From Bacteroidales bacterium (GTDB taxonomy: Bacteria; Bacteroidota; Bacteroidia; Bacteroidales; UBA3663), in assembly GCA_016293065.1 (NCBI GenBank), contig JAEDEY010000010.1, positions 1 to 39,436 of the forward strand: a stretch of 39,436 bases of DNA, in the 5' to 3' direction. Both the position numbers and the translations under genes were made by a program. Under the pieces are notes generated by a model. The model was not told the origin of the DNA. It saw nothing but the letters and a program-made list of their open reading frames with translations, and did not search any database. Of this stretch, positions 7,771 through 16,185 are shown piece after piece (within the stretch, counting starts at the first letter, position 1; every line of letters begins with the position of its first letter).

Positions 7771-8949
7771 TTAATGATGGAATAAACGCACACCGGTGAA
7801 ACACATAGCGATGCCATACTTATCGCATGTAGCAATAACATTATCATCGCGCACGCTTCCACCTGCTTCTGCTATCCACTGAACACCACTCTTGTGTGCA
7901 CGCTCAATGTTGTCGCCGAATGGGAAGAACGCATCGCTTCCAAGGCTCACACCAGAAAGAGTCTCAAGCCAAGCCTTCTTCTCCTCACGAGAGAGCACTT
8001 CTGGCTTCTCGGTGAAGAAATTCTGCCATACGCCTTCTGCCAATACATCCTCATGGTCATCGCTGATATATACGTCGATGGTATTGTCACGATCGGCACG
8101 CTTGATGCCTTCCTTGAATGGGAGAGCCATCACTTTCGGATGCTGACGCAAGTACCAGATATCGGCTTTGTTGCCTGCGAGACGTGTACAGTGAATACGG
8201 CTCTGCTGACCTGCACCAATGCCGATAGCCTGTCCGTCCTTGACGTAGCACACTGAGTTAGACTGAGTATATTTGAGCGTGATGAGTGCAATCATGAGGT
8301 CTCGGCGAGCAGCATCAGGAATCTCCTTGTTGGCAGTCGGGATATTCTGGAACAGGACATCGTCGTGAAGGTCAATCTCGTTGCGTCCCTGTTCGAAGGT
8401 AACGCCAAAGACCATCTTGCGCTCTACTGGAGCTGGCTTGTATTCAGGATCGATCTGAATCACACAATAAGTACCCTTGCGCTTGGCCTGAAGCACAGCG
8501 AGAGCCTCTGGCTCAAAACCTGGAGCGATGACACCATCACTCACTTCACGGTTGATGAGCTTGGCTGTGGCAAGGTCACAGACATCGCTGAGCGCAATGA
8601 AATCACCGAATGAAGACATTCGGTCAGCACCACGGGCTCTCACATAAGCACATGCAAGAGGAGAGAGTTCATAGTCGTCAACGAAATAGATCTTCTTAAG
8701 AGTCTCGTCCAATGGCAAGCCTACGGCTGCTCCAGCAGGAGAGACATGCTTAAATGAAGTGGCAGCACACAAGCCTGTAGCTTCCTTGAGTTCCTTGACG
8801 AGCTGCCAGCTATTGAAAGCATCCAGAAGATTGATATAGCCTGGACGTCCATTGAGCACAACGATTGGCAGTTCGGCATCTCCTTCCATAAAGATGCGCG
8901 ATGGTTTCTGATTCGGATTACAACCGTACTTAAGTTCGAGTTCTTTCAT
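7771..8949 (-). CDS. Stand-alone AICAR formyltransferase (PurH C-terminal domain type)
   Basis: Predicted to formylate AICAR to FAICAR with 10-formyl-THF, the penultimate step of IMP synthesis. The 392-residue protein corresponds only to the AICAR transformylase half of PurH; the N-terminal IMP cyclohydrolase (MGS-fold) domain is absent and the frame begins directly with KYGCNPNQKPSRIF, a typical transformylase start. The catalytic Lys-His pair is present in SFKHVSPAGAA (Lys67-His68), and the domain runs intact through GQQSRIHCTRLAG and GSDAFFPFGDN to the C-terminal TGVRLFHH. A separate cyclohydrolase or a full PurH should exist elsewhere in the genome. It heads the operon that carries the ATPase/DUF4435 pair, with a good promoter upstream. 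Confidence 0.92.
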   Translation of the reverse strand: MKELELKYGCNPNQKPSRIFMEGDAELPIVVLNGRPGYINLLDAFNSWQLVKELKEATGLCAATSFKHVSPAGAAVGLPLDETLKKIYFVDDYELSPLACAYVRARGADRMSSFGDFIALSDVCDLATAKLINREVSDGVIAPGFEPEALAVLQAKRKGTYCVIQIDPEYKPAPVERKMVFGVTFEQGRNEIDLHDDVLFQNIPTANKEIPDAARRDLMIALITLKYTQSNSVCYVKDGQAIGIGAGQQSRIHCTRLAGNKADIWYLRQHPKVMALPFKEGIKRADRDNTIDVYISDDHEDVLAEGVWQNFFTEKPEVLSREEKKAWLETLSGVSLGSDAFFPFGDNIERAHKSGVQWIAEAGGSVRDDNVIATCDKYGIAMCFTGVRLFHH

Positions 8950-8999
8950 TTAGTAAGTTTATTATGGCAAATGCCTCTGTTATTATCTAATTACAGCAA

Positions 9000-9030
9000 C
9001 AAAGTTATTCATTTTTTACGAATATCACAA
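9000..9030 (-). promoter_or_regulatory. Bacteroidota-type promoter for the AICAR transformylase/ATPase/DUF4435 operon
   Basis: On the minus strand, TAACTTTG (9000-9007) matches the -7 consensus TAnnTTTG, with TTGT 19 bases upstream (9027-9030) as a degenerate -33 TTTG. It lies about 50 bases before the ATG at 8949. Confidence 0.6.
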
Positions 9031-9079
9031 GTGAAACGTACTTTTTTTGTCTTTTTGAGTGTTTTTTGTCGGTTATCAT

Positions 9080-9110
9080 TCTGTGTTTACAAAAAAAGTC
9101 ACTATATTTG
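9080..9110 (+). promoter_or_regulatory. Bacteroidota-type promoter for the DUF5715-SASA-tamL-HAD run
   Basis: TATATTTG (9103-9110) is a perfect -7 box. TCTG at 9080-9083, 19 bases upstream, is a degenerate -33 box. Transcription would begin shortly before the GTG start at 9149. Confidence 0.6.
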
Positions 9111-9148
9111 CAAATTAGAGCAAACATCATATAATCAAAATTATCGAC

Positions 9149-9973
9149 GTGTTTATTACGAAACCATTAATAAGACTGTGTCAATGGCTTGACAAAAGCT
9201 ATTGGGGACTGAAGCCTTTACATAGGCATATCGTAGGTTGGTGCGTACTGTTTCTAAGCATCGCCTGCATCTATTTCGGAGGTTACCTGTGCTATAATAC
9301 TGGCAAGGCTCTGGGGCAACTCTGCCATAGTACTTGGCTGACTATCACCGATGGAGACAAGCAAGAAGCCGAGTTTGCCTCAGCAGAAGAATGGAGCGGC
9401 AAGGGCAGCCATCGCTCTTTTCCAGTAACCGACAAGAACCCAAAGCGGCATGTCCAGCTTGCCAAAGACTTCAACGACATCAATGACATTCAGCTTGCTG
9501 CTGCCCAAAGCCTTGGTATTCGACCTCTGGCGAACCGCGAGGAGCTTGAGACTGTTAAGTCAAAACTTGTCAGACTTAAAGAGACACGATATTATATTAT
9601 CGATTCGCTCACTCATTCTGTTCCTTATCTTGTGCCAGATGCGGCCGATTTCCTCACTGCTCTTGGTAAATTGATGCAGGAATACAACGGCACGCATAGC
9701 AGATTTATCGTAACCAGTGTCTTGCGAACCAACCAAGACGTGAAGCGTCTTTCAAGGAGCAACACCAACGCTTCGCAAAACTCGTGTCACAACTATGGCA
9801 CCACTGTCGATATCACCTACAACCGTTTCGACCGAAAAGGCATCACGAGCGACATACAGCTGAAAGCCGATCTGTCGAGAGCTCTCTACGATATGCGAAA
9901 GGCAGGACACTGTTATGTCAAATATGAATACAAGCAAGCTTGTTTCCATATCACAGTCAGACCAAAGAAATAG
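9149..9973 (+). CDS. DUF5715-type, M15-like zinc peptidase, membrane-anchored
   Basis: A 274-residue protein with one N-terminal membrane segment (about 29-49, IVGWCVLFLSIACIYFGGYL) and a periplasmic domain. The C-terminal half carries a D-Ala-D-Ala carboxypeptidase-like metal site: SVLRTNQDVKRL, then NSCHNYGTTVDITY with His214 and Asp221, then CFHITV with His267. These match the HxxGxxxD...H arrangement of M15 enzymes, so a role in cleaving peptidoglycan peptides is likely. The start is GTG at 9149: there is no in-frame ATG upstream of the membrane segment and the promoter box ends at 9110. The first of four plus-strand envelope-related genes. Confidence 0.78.
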   Translation: MFITKPLIRLCQWLDKSYWGLKPLHRHIVGWCVLFLSIACIYFGGYLCYNTGKALGQLCHSTWLTITDGDKQEAEFASAEEWSGKGSHRSFPVTDKNPKRHVQLAKDFNDINDIQLAAAQSLGIRPLANREELETVKSKLVRLKETRYYIIDSLTHSVPYLVPDAADFLTALGKLMQEYNGTHSRFIVTSVLRTNQDVKRLSRSNTNASQNSCHNYGTTVDITYNRFDRKGITSDIQLKADLSRALYDMRKAGHCYVKYEYKQACFHITVRPKK

Positions 9974-10019
9974 TTATTTCGGGTATTCAGATATCTTCAA
10001 ACATAATTTTTCAAAAACA

Positions 10020-11153
10020 ATGAAAACTAAGTATTTGATTCAGGCAATGGCACTTGGCATAGCGTTTATGTCGTGTACCGACAAGGCTCCGAAAGAAGAG
10101 AAGTATCTCTATCTCTGCATCGGACAATCGAACATGGTAGGCAAGGGTATTGTAGCTCCAGAGGACACCATCCCAGAACCTCGTTTCTTAAGTCTCTCGG
10201 CCACCAATGCCGATGATGGCAGAAAGATAGGTGAGTGGCGTCTGGCTCAGTCGGGCAACTGCCGCCCTGGCGAGCATTACCCGATGCAGGTGTCGCCAAC
10301 CGATTATTTCGGACGCACCATGGTAGAGTATCTGCCTGAGAATGTGACTGTCGGAATTCTTCAGGTTGGTGTCGATGGCTGTCCGATGCGTATGTTCGAC
10401 CGCGAGTCGCAGTTCCCCGATTCTATTCACCCCGACTGGATGGAAGGACAGATTGCTGCCTATGACCACGATCCTCACGGACGACTCGTGTCGCTTGCAC
10501 GTAAGGCTATCAATGAAGGTTGGACCATCAAGGGTCTGCTCGTGCATCAGGGCGAGACAGATGCTTATTCCGACTATTGGCCAAACGAACTATTGAAGGT
10601 ATATAATCAAATACGCGAGGAACTTGAAGTGACCGACGAGTGGCCTATTCTTGTGGGCGAGGCTATCGGCATTGACCAGAATGGCGTGTGCGCTCATGCC
10701 AATCCTACTCTCGACCGTGTTCACGACTTCATCCCTAATGCCTATACCATCTCATCTTATGGATGTGAGGCTTCTGAAGACGACTTACATTTCTCTGCTG
10801 CCGGCTATCGTAAACTCGGCCGACGCTATGCTGTCAAGATGCTCCAGCTCATGGGATATGACATCGAAACCGATCCTGACTTCAAGCTTCAGATAGAATT
10901 AGGCGATCCTTCCGACGCATTCATGGTAGATGCGACAATCGACAACAAGGCAAAGACCATAACTGTAGGGTCAATTGTTCCAGTTGCTTCAGTCGATCTT
11001 GTAAGCTACAGCGGTGAGAAACTTGAAACTATCAATATAGAAGGACAGAAGGTAGCGACTATAGACATCTCGAAATACGATGCCGAAGACCGCATTGTCC
11101 TCAATATTCATAGTACCGACGGACAGACTGTCAACCGTCAGGTTAACCGATAA
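10020..11153 (+). CDS. SASA/CE6-type SGNH esterase lipoprotein
   Basis: Predicted exported carbohydrate acetylesterase (the family includes sialate O-acetylesterases and acetylxylan esterases). The signal peptide ends in a lipobox FMSC with Cys19, so the mature protein is an outer-membrane or surface lipoprotein. The nucleophile block IGQSNMVGKG (Ser37), the VGVDGCPM block, VHQGETDA (His176-Gln-Gly-Glu), and DDLHFSAAGY with the Asp254xxHis257 catalytic pair are all present. About 100 C-terminal residues look like a small beta-domain. I start at the ATG at 10020; an in-frame extension upstream overlaps the previous gene. It precedes tamL by 16 bases. The substrate cannot be told from sequence. 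Confidence 0.85.
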   Translation: MKTKYLIQAMALGIAFMSCTDKAPKEEKYLYLCIGQSNMVGKGIVAPEDTIPEPRFLSLSATNADDGRKIGEWRLAQSGNCRPGEHYPMQVSPTDYFGRTMVEYLPENVTVGILQVGVDGCPMRMFDRESQFPDSIHPDWMEGQIAAYDHDPHGRLVSLARKAINEGWTIKGLLVHQGETDAYSDYWPNELLKVYNQIREELEVTDEWPILVGEAIGIDQNGVCAHANPTLDRVHDFIPNAYTISSYGCEASEDDLHFSAAGYRKLGRRYAVKMLQLMGYDIETDPDFKLQIELGDPSDAFMVDATIDNKAKTITVGSIVPVASVDLVSYSGEKLETINIEGQKVATIDISKYDAEDRIVLNIHSTDGQTVNRQVNR

Positions 11154-11169
11154 ATAAAACGGTCTGCGA

Positions 11170-13422
11170 ATGGTGGCAAAAAAGATAAAAAATAGTGCTG
11201 TGCAGATGGCAAGGGTCATCTGCATGGCGCTTTGTGTACTGTTTGCCACTGCTTGCCGTGTGACTAAGCACATCCCCGAAGACAAAGAGGTGGTGAGCAA
11301 GGTCAATATCTTGGTCGATGGTCAGCCTACTGCCAACAACTCGCTGAAGATGGCTGTCCAGCAGAAAGCCTACCACCGCACATTCGGATTCCTCCCTGTG
11401 GCTGCATGGATGTGGCACAACGATACAAGCAAGCGCTTCCTTCGCTGGAGAAATAAGATAGGCACTCAGCCGCAGGTCTATGACGAAGAAAAGACACTGA
11501 CAACCGAACGGTCGATGCTGAGGGCTCTCAATGCGCAAGGCTACCTCGATGCCAAGGTGTCGCACAAGGTGAAAAGCAAGAACCGCAAAGCCACAGTGAC
11601 ATATTTTATCGACCGTGGATTGCCCAAACTGCTCTCTTCGGTCAAATATCTCATCGAGGATCCTTCGCTCGATTCGCTCATTATTAAACATATATCCGAA
11701 AGTTCGTTGCAACGCCATGTGTTGCTTGACCGCAATCTGCTCGATCAGGAACGGACAAGACTTACCGACCTGCTTCGCGACCAAGGTTATTGGGACTTCA
11801 ACAAAGACGATATTCGTTTCATTGCCGATACTCTTCAAGGAGAGCAGGAGGTTGATCTCACTGTTCTCGTGTCAAGACTTCACGAGAAATACCTTATCAA
11901 TAAGGTGCATTTCGTCACTGACTTCAACATCCTTGCCAACAGAACAGACTCTGCTGCTTCCGATGTGCGCGAAATATCTGAAGGGTATGATATTACCTAT
12001 GAGGGGGATAATTGCTATCTGAAAGACCATATTCTCATCGAAAACTGCCATATCATTCCCGGCAATATCTATTCTGAGACTTCAGTCAAACGAACCTATA
12101 GTTCATTTAGTCGCCTTCACCTCCTGAAGTTTACCAACATAAGACTTGAGCCTGCTGGCGACTACAAGCTAGATGCCTATGTCTATACTAGTCCAATGAA
12201 CCCCAAATCCGTTCAGTTTGAACTTGATGGCACAAATACGTCTGGCGACTTAGGTTTTGCTGGTGCTCTGTCTTATCAGCATCGCAACTTGTTCCGTGGC
12301 TCCGAGACCTATTCTCTGAGTCTGAAGGGAGGATATGAGTCCCTTTCAGGCAATGTCGCAGGACTTGTCAACGACAATTATTCTGAATATTCGATCAGCA
12401 ATAATCTTGATATCCCCAACAAGAAATCTACCACATCGGTCAATCTTTCGTTCAGTTATCAGACAAGACCCGAATACACCCGCTTTATCAGCAATATCGG
12501 CTATAGCTATAAATGGCAGAGTGGCCAGCGCTATCGCCATACTTTTGACGTGCTCAATCTGAGCTATGTCTATCTGCCCAAACGTAGCGAGTCGTTTATC
12601 GACATCATCGAGCAGGCTGGTCCTATTTCCTATTCGAGCTATTCTTCCCACCTCATCATGTCGATGGGCTACAACTTGTATCTCACCAACAAACTGCTTG
12701 CCGACCAAAACAGCAATTCCACACGTGATTTCTGGTCTCTGCGAATGAGTGCCGAGATTGCAGGCAACACGTTGTGGGCTCTGTCCAAAATCGCACACAT
12801 GAAGAAGGACAAAAATGGCAATTATAATATTGTAGGCTTGCCTTTCGAGCAATATGCACGAATGGATATCGACTGGACATATAGTCAGTATCTGACCGAC
12901 CGCAGCCGATTGGTGTATCATCTGGCAGGAGGCATTGCCGTTCCCTATGGAAACAGCAAGACCGTGCCTTTCGAGAAACGCTATTACTCGGGTGGAGCCA
13001 ACAGTGTCAGAGGATGGTCTGTGCGAACTCTTGGCCCAGGCTCATATTACAATTCGAACAGTTCGTCGAATCTGGATTATTTCAACCAATGTGGCGATGT
13101 GCGTTTTGATGCAGCAGTCGAACTCCGTTCAAAACTATTCTGGAAGCTTGAATTTGCAACCTTCCTTGACGCAGGTAATGTGTGGACTCTGAAAGACTAT
13201 CAAAGTCAGCCTGGGGGCAAAATATCAGACGATTTCTATGAGCAGATTGCCCTATCGACAGGTCTTGGTCTCCGCATGATTACTGGTTTCGTAGTTTTGC
13301 GTCTCGATATGGGCATCAAGACCTACAACCCTTATCTCGATGGCAGAGACGCATGGACAATATGTCGTCCGTTCAAGAGTGAGAATAGGGTGGTTCACTT
13401 CGCTGTGGGATACCCATTCTGA
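11170..13422 (+). CDS. tamL: TamL-type Omp85/BamA-family outer-membrane lipoprotein
   Basis: Outer-membrane beta-barrel of 750 residues. The N-terminus carries a signal peptide with lipobox ATAC (Cys29); a lipidated Omp85 protein is the hallmark of Bacteroidota TamL. Residues about 30-330 are POTRA-like (for example LRALNAQGYLDAKV and LTDLLRDQGYWDFN). Residues from about 360 form the barrel, with alternating polar/hydrophobic strands and the Omp85 signature VRGW (613-616) in YYSGGANSVRGW, ending in aromatic Phe. Known TAM complexes pair TamA/TamL with TamB in outer-membrane assembly or lipid transport; no tamB is in this window. Gaps to neighbours are 16 and 31 bases. Confidence 0.9.
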   Translation: MVAKKIKNSAVQMARVICMALCVLFATACRVTKHIPEDKEVVSKVNILVDGQPTANNSLKMAVQQKAYHRTFGFLPVAAWMWHNDTSKRFLRWRNKIGTQPQVYDEEKTLTTERSMLRALNAQGYLDAKVSHKVKSKNRKATVTYFIDRGLPKLLSSVKYLIEDPSLDSLIIKHISESSLQRHVLLDRNLLDQERTRLTDLLRDQGYWDFNKDDIRFIADTLQGEQEVDLTVLVSRLHEKYLINKVHFVTDFNILANRTDSAASDVREISEGYDITYEGDNCYLKDHILIENCHIIPGNIYSETSVKRTYSSFSRLHLLKFTNIRLEPAGDYKLDAYVYTSPMNPKSVQFELDGTNTSGDLGFAGALSYQHRNLFRGSETYSLSLKGGYESLSGNVAGLVNDNYSEYSISNNLDIPNKKSTTSVNLSFSYQTRPEYTRFISNIGYSYKWQSGQRYRHTFDVLNLSYVYLPKRSESFIDIIEQAGPISYSSYSSHLIMSMGYNLYLTNKLLADQNSNSTRDFWSLRMSAEIAGNTLWALSKIAHMKKDKNGNYNIVGLPFEQYARMDIDWTYSQYLTDRSRLVYHLAGGIAVPYGNSKTVPFEKRYYSGGANSVRGWSVRTLGPGSYYNSNSSSNLDYFNQCGDVRFDAAVELRSKLFWKLEFATFLDAGNVWTLKDYQSQPGGKISDDFYEQIALSTGLGLRMITGFVVLRLDMGIKTYNPYLDGRDAWTICRPFKSENRVVHFAVGYPF

Positions 13423-13453
13423 TCAACAAGCAACAATTATTATTTTTTATCGT

Positions 13454-14266
13454 ATGAAATACAAAGCAATAGTTCTTGACCTCGATGGCACTTTGACCAA
13501 CAGCAAGAAAGAGATCACGCCCCATACCAGGGAGGTGCTGATGAAGGCTCAGGAGATGGGAGTGAAGGTCATCCTCGCTTCCGGCCGTCCTACCTACGGC
13601 ATCGCTCCTTTGGCCGACCAGCTCGAACTCGACCGCTTCGGCGGATATATCCTTGCCATCAATGGCGGCCGCATCACCGATTGGGCCACTAAGGAGGTAG
13701 TCTTCGACCAGATACTCGACGAGAAGCTCGTGCCCGAGCTCTACAAGGCCGCTATGGACAATCATTTCCATATTCTCACTTATCAGGGTGACGCCATTGC
13801 CGCAACCGACATCAACGACGAATATGTGTTACACGAGGCATTCATCAACAAGATGCCGCTCATCCATTATCCTGACTTCCTCAACCAGCTCTATTTTCCT
13901 ATCAACAAATGTCTCATCGTGGGTGAGCCAACGCGCCTTGCCGTTCTCGACAAGCAGCTTGCCAAACAGATGGAGGGAAGAATGAGCATCTACCGTTCGT
14001 GCGATTTCTTCCTCGAATGTGTGCCTCTCGGCATTGACAAGGCTGCTTCGCTCAAGCGTTTGTTCTATCAATTGGGCATCTCGCTCGACGAAGTCATTGC
14101 CTGCGGTGATGGCAACAATGATCTCTCGATGATCCAAGCTGCAGGAATGGGTGTGGCAATGGCAAATTCGTCTCCCGACGTGCTCGCTGCTGCCGATTTC
14201 ATCACACTCTCAAACGAGGAAGACGGGGTGGCTTATGCCATCGAGAAATTCGTGCTTAATGCATGA
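13454..14266 (+). CDS. Cof-type HAD-superfamily phosphatase (class IIB)
   Basis: Cytoplasmic 270-residue phosphatase of the Cof/YidA type, acting on sugar phosphates, nucleotides or cofactors; the substrate is unknown. Motif I is DLDGTLTN with nucleophile Asp9 and acid/base Asp11. Motif II lies in LASGRPTYG, and motif IV is CGDGNNDLSMI (Asp219, Asp223). The 160-residue insert between motifs II and III is a class IIB cap. The ATG at 13454 is chosen because upstream in-frame sequence overlaps tamL. It is the last gene before a strong bidirectional terminator. Confidence 0.92.
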   Translation: MKYKAIVLDLDGTLTNSKKEITPHTREVLMKAQEMGVKVILASGRPTYGIAPLADQLELDRFGGYILAINGGRITDWATKEVVFDQILDEKLVPELYKAAMDNHFHILTYQGDAIAATDINDEYVLHEAFINKMPLIHYPDFLNQLYFPINKCLIVGEPTRLAVLDKQLAKQMEGRMSIYRSCDFFLECVPLGIDKAASLKRLFYQLGISLDEVIACGDGNNDLSMIQAAGMGVAMANSSPDVLAAADFITLSNEEDGVAYAIEKFVLNA

Positions 14267-14311
14267 TTATTAAGCTAGAAAGCCTCTTGCATAAATCATT
14301 GTCAATTTGAC

Positions 14312-14362
14312 AAAAAAAAAGACAGGGTGTGTCAGTTTCTTTTGACACACCCTGTCTTTTTT
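14312..14362. terminator. Bidirectional rho-independent terminator between the HAD gene and fhs
   Basis: A perfect 14-bp stem (14321-14334 with 14343-14356) and an 8-base loop. It is flanked by nine A on the left and six T on the right, so it works on both strands. It lies between convergent genes. Confidence 0.93.
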
Positions 14363-14376
14363 ATATCGTCAGATGA

Positions 14377-16047
14377 TTACGACAATCCGACAATGTTTCC
14401 GTCAACAATATCGATGCTGTTGGCAGCAGGCACCTTTGGAAGACCTGGCATGCGCATCATCTCGCCAGCAATGGCAACGATGAATTCTGCACCACGGTTG
14501 ATGACAATATCGTTGATGTCGAAATCGAAGCCCTGAGGACAGCCATAAGCCTTTGGATCAGCGCTGAACGAGTACTGGGTCTTGGCAACGCATACAGGAT
14601 AGTGGCTCAATCCGAGCTTGTCAACGAGAGCAAGCATCTTCTTTGCCTTGTCGCTGAAGTTGACATTGCCTGCACCATAGATCTTCTTGGCAACTGCCTC
14701 GATCTTTGCCTGTGGTGTCTCGTCGTCCCGATATGTGAAGTTGAGTGGCTTTGATGGATTGGTCTCAATCTCCTTCACCACAGCCTCTGCAAGCTCCTTG
14801 GCACCTTCGCCTCCGCGCATGAAACCGTCGTTGACTACGCAACGAACGCCAAGTTCCTTCTCGCAATGCTCAATAAGGCACTGTATCTCCTCGTTAGTAT
14901 CGTTAGCGAAGCGGTTGAATGCCACCATGACTGTCTGTCCAAAGCCCTGCATGTTGCGCACATGCTTGTCGAGGTTGGCAAAGCCCTTCTTGAGTCCTTC
15001 GATGTTTGGCTCCTTGATCTTATCTACCTCAACGCCACCGTGCATCTTAAGGCCGTTGCAAGTAGCCACTACTACTGTGAGCTTTGGGCAAAGGCCAGCC
15101 TTGCGGCATTTGATGTCTAGGAACTTCTCTGCACCGAGGTCAGCACCGAAGCCTGCTTCTGTCACAACATAGTCAGCAAGGCTCAATCCCATCTTGGTTG
15201 CAAGGATAGTGTTGCAGCCGTGAGCAATGTTGGCGAATGGGCCACCATGAACGATTGCAGGGGTGTTCTCAGTAGTCTGCACGAGGTTTGGCATGAGTGC
15301 TTCCTCGAGCAATACACAGATTGAACCAGCAATGCCGAGATCCTTGACAGTGAAAGGAGTGCCGTCATACTGATAGCCGAGCAGGATATTCTCGATGCGG
15401 CGACGGAGGTCTTCACGGTCGGTAGCAAGACAGAGGATAGCCATGATCTCTGAAGCAGGAGTGATGTCAAAGCCCGATTCGCCCATCACACCGTTGCTCT
15501 GTCCACCGATGCTCTGGATGATGCGACGGAGTCCACGGTCGTTGACGTCGAGCACGCGCTTCCAAAGCACTTCCTTGAGAGGTGGAAGCTCCTTGCGACG
15601 CTGATAGAAGTAATTGTCCATCAACGCTGTGATCATGTTGTGTGCACTTGTGATGGCATGGAAGTCGCCTGTAAAGTGAAGATTGATCTTCTCCATAGGG
15701 AGAACCTGTGCATAGCCACCGCCAGCGGCACCGCCCTTCATGCCGAAGCATGGTCCGAGTGATGGCTCACGGAGCACCACCATAGCCTTCTTGCCAATCT
15801 TGTTTAGACCAAGGTCAAGTCCGATCGAGACTGTTGTCTTTCCGATACCAGCCTTTGTGGCACTGATGGCTGTCACGAGGATGAGATTACTCTTCTTGAT
15901 CTTCTCTTCGTCAATGTAGCTCAATGGCACCTTGGCGATGTGATGACCATAAGGATAGATGTCCTCAACTGCAACTCCTGCCTTCTCTGCAATCTTCTCG
16001 ATTCTGTCGAGCTTGCATTCTCTTGCGATTTCGATATCGCTCTTCAT
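14377..16047 (-). CDS. fhs: Formate-tetrahydrofolate ligase
   Basis: Makes 10-formyl-THF from formate, THF and ATP, supplying purine formylation, including the AICAR transformylase encoded at 7771-8949. The 556-residue protein is full length. The P-loop ATKAGIGKTTVSIGL (around residue 70) differs slightly from the TPxGEGKTT form common in other bacteria. LREPSLGPCFGMKGGAAGGGYAQ and NLHFTGDFHAITSAHN are strongly conserved family blocks. It lies 138 bases downstream of uvrB, and the leader in between has possible hairpins but no clear TAnnTTTG box, so it could be read from the uvrB promoter or from an unrecognised one. Confidence 0.97.
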   Translation of the reverse strand: MKSDIEIARECKLDRIEKIAEKAGVAVEDIYPYGHHIAKVPLSYIDEEKIKKSNLILVTAISATKAGIGKTTVSIGLDLGLNKIGKKAMVVLREPSLGPCFGMKGGAAGGGYAQVLPMEKINLHFTGDFHAITSAHNMITALMDNYFYQRRKELPPLKEVLWKRVLDVNDRGLRRIIQSIGGQSNGVMGESGFDITPASEIMAILCLATDREDLRRRIENILLGYQYDGTPFTVKDLGIAGSICVLLEEALMPNLVQTTENTPAIVHGGPFANIAHGCNTILATKMGLSLADYVVTEAGFGADLGAEKFLDIKCRKAGLCPKLTVVVATCNGLKMHGGVEVDKIKEPNIEGLKKGFANLDKHVRNMQGFGQTVMVAFNRFANDTNEEIQCLIEHCEKELGVRCVVNDGFMRGGEGAKELAEAVVKEIETNPSKPLNFTYRDDETPQAKIEAVAKKIYGAGNVNFSDKAKKMLALVDKLGLSHYPVCVAKTQYSFSADPKAYGCPQGFDFDINDIVINRGAEFIVAIAGEMMRMPGLPKVPAANSIDIVDGNIVGLS

Positions 16048-16185
16048 AACGTATAATGTTTTTGTGATCTACGGCCTTCAAATGCGGGTATGAAGTACTT
16101 TCGACCGGTTAATATTAGGCCTCAGTTGCTCAATGCGTTTTTATAGCAACCTACGCCGGAATTATTATAATTTAAGGATGTATGT
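16048..16185 (-). other. fhs leader with candidate hairpins
   Basis: In the 138-base gap between uvrB and fhs, read on the minus strand, GTTGCT (16125-16130) and AGCAAC (16145-16150) can pair around a 14-base loop. AGGCC (16117-16121) and GGCCT (16073-16077) can form a second helix. There is no U-run, so it is not a simple terminator. It does not look like the tetrahydrofolate riboswitch I know. Function unknown. Confidence 0.25.

Noticed and set aside
16048..16185. Tetrahydrofolate riboswitch upstream of fhs
   Set aside because: The sequence lacks the conserved core of the known THF riboswitch; only generic hairpins are visible.
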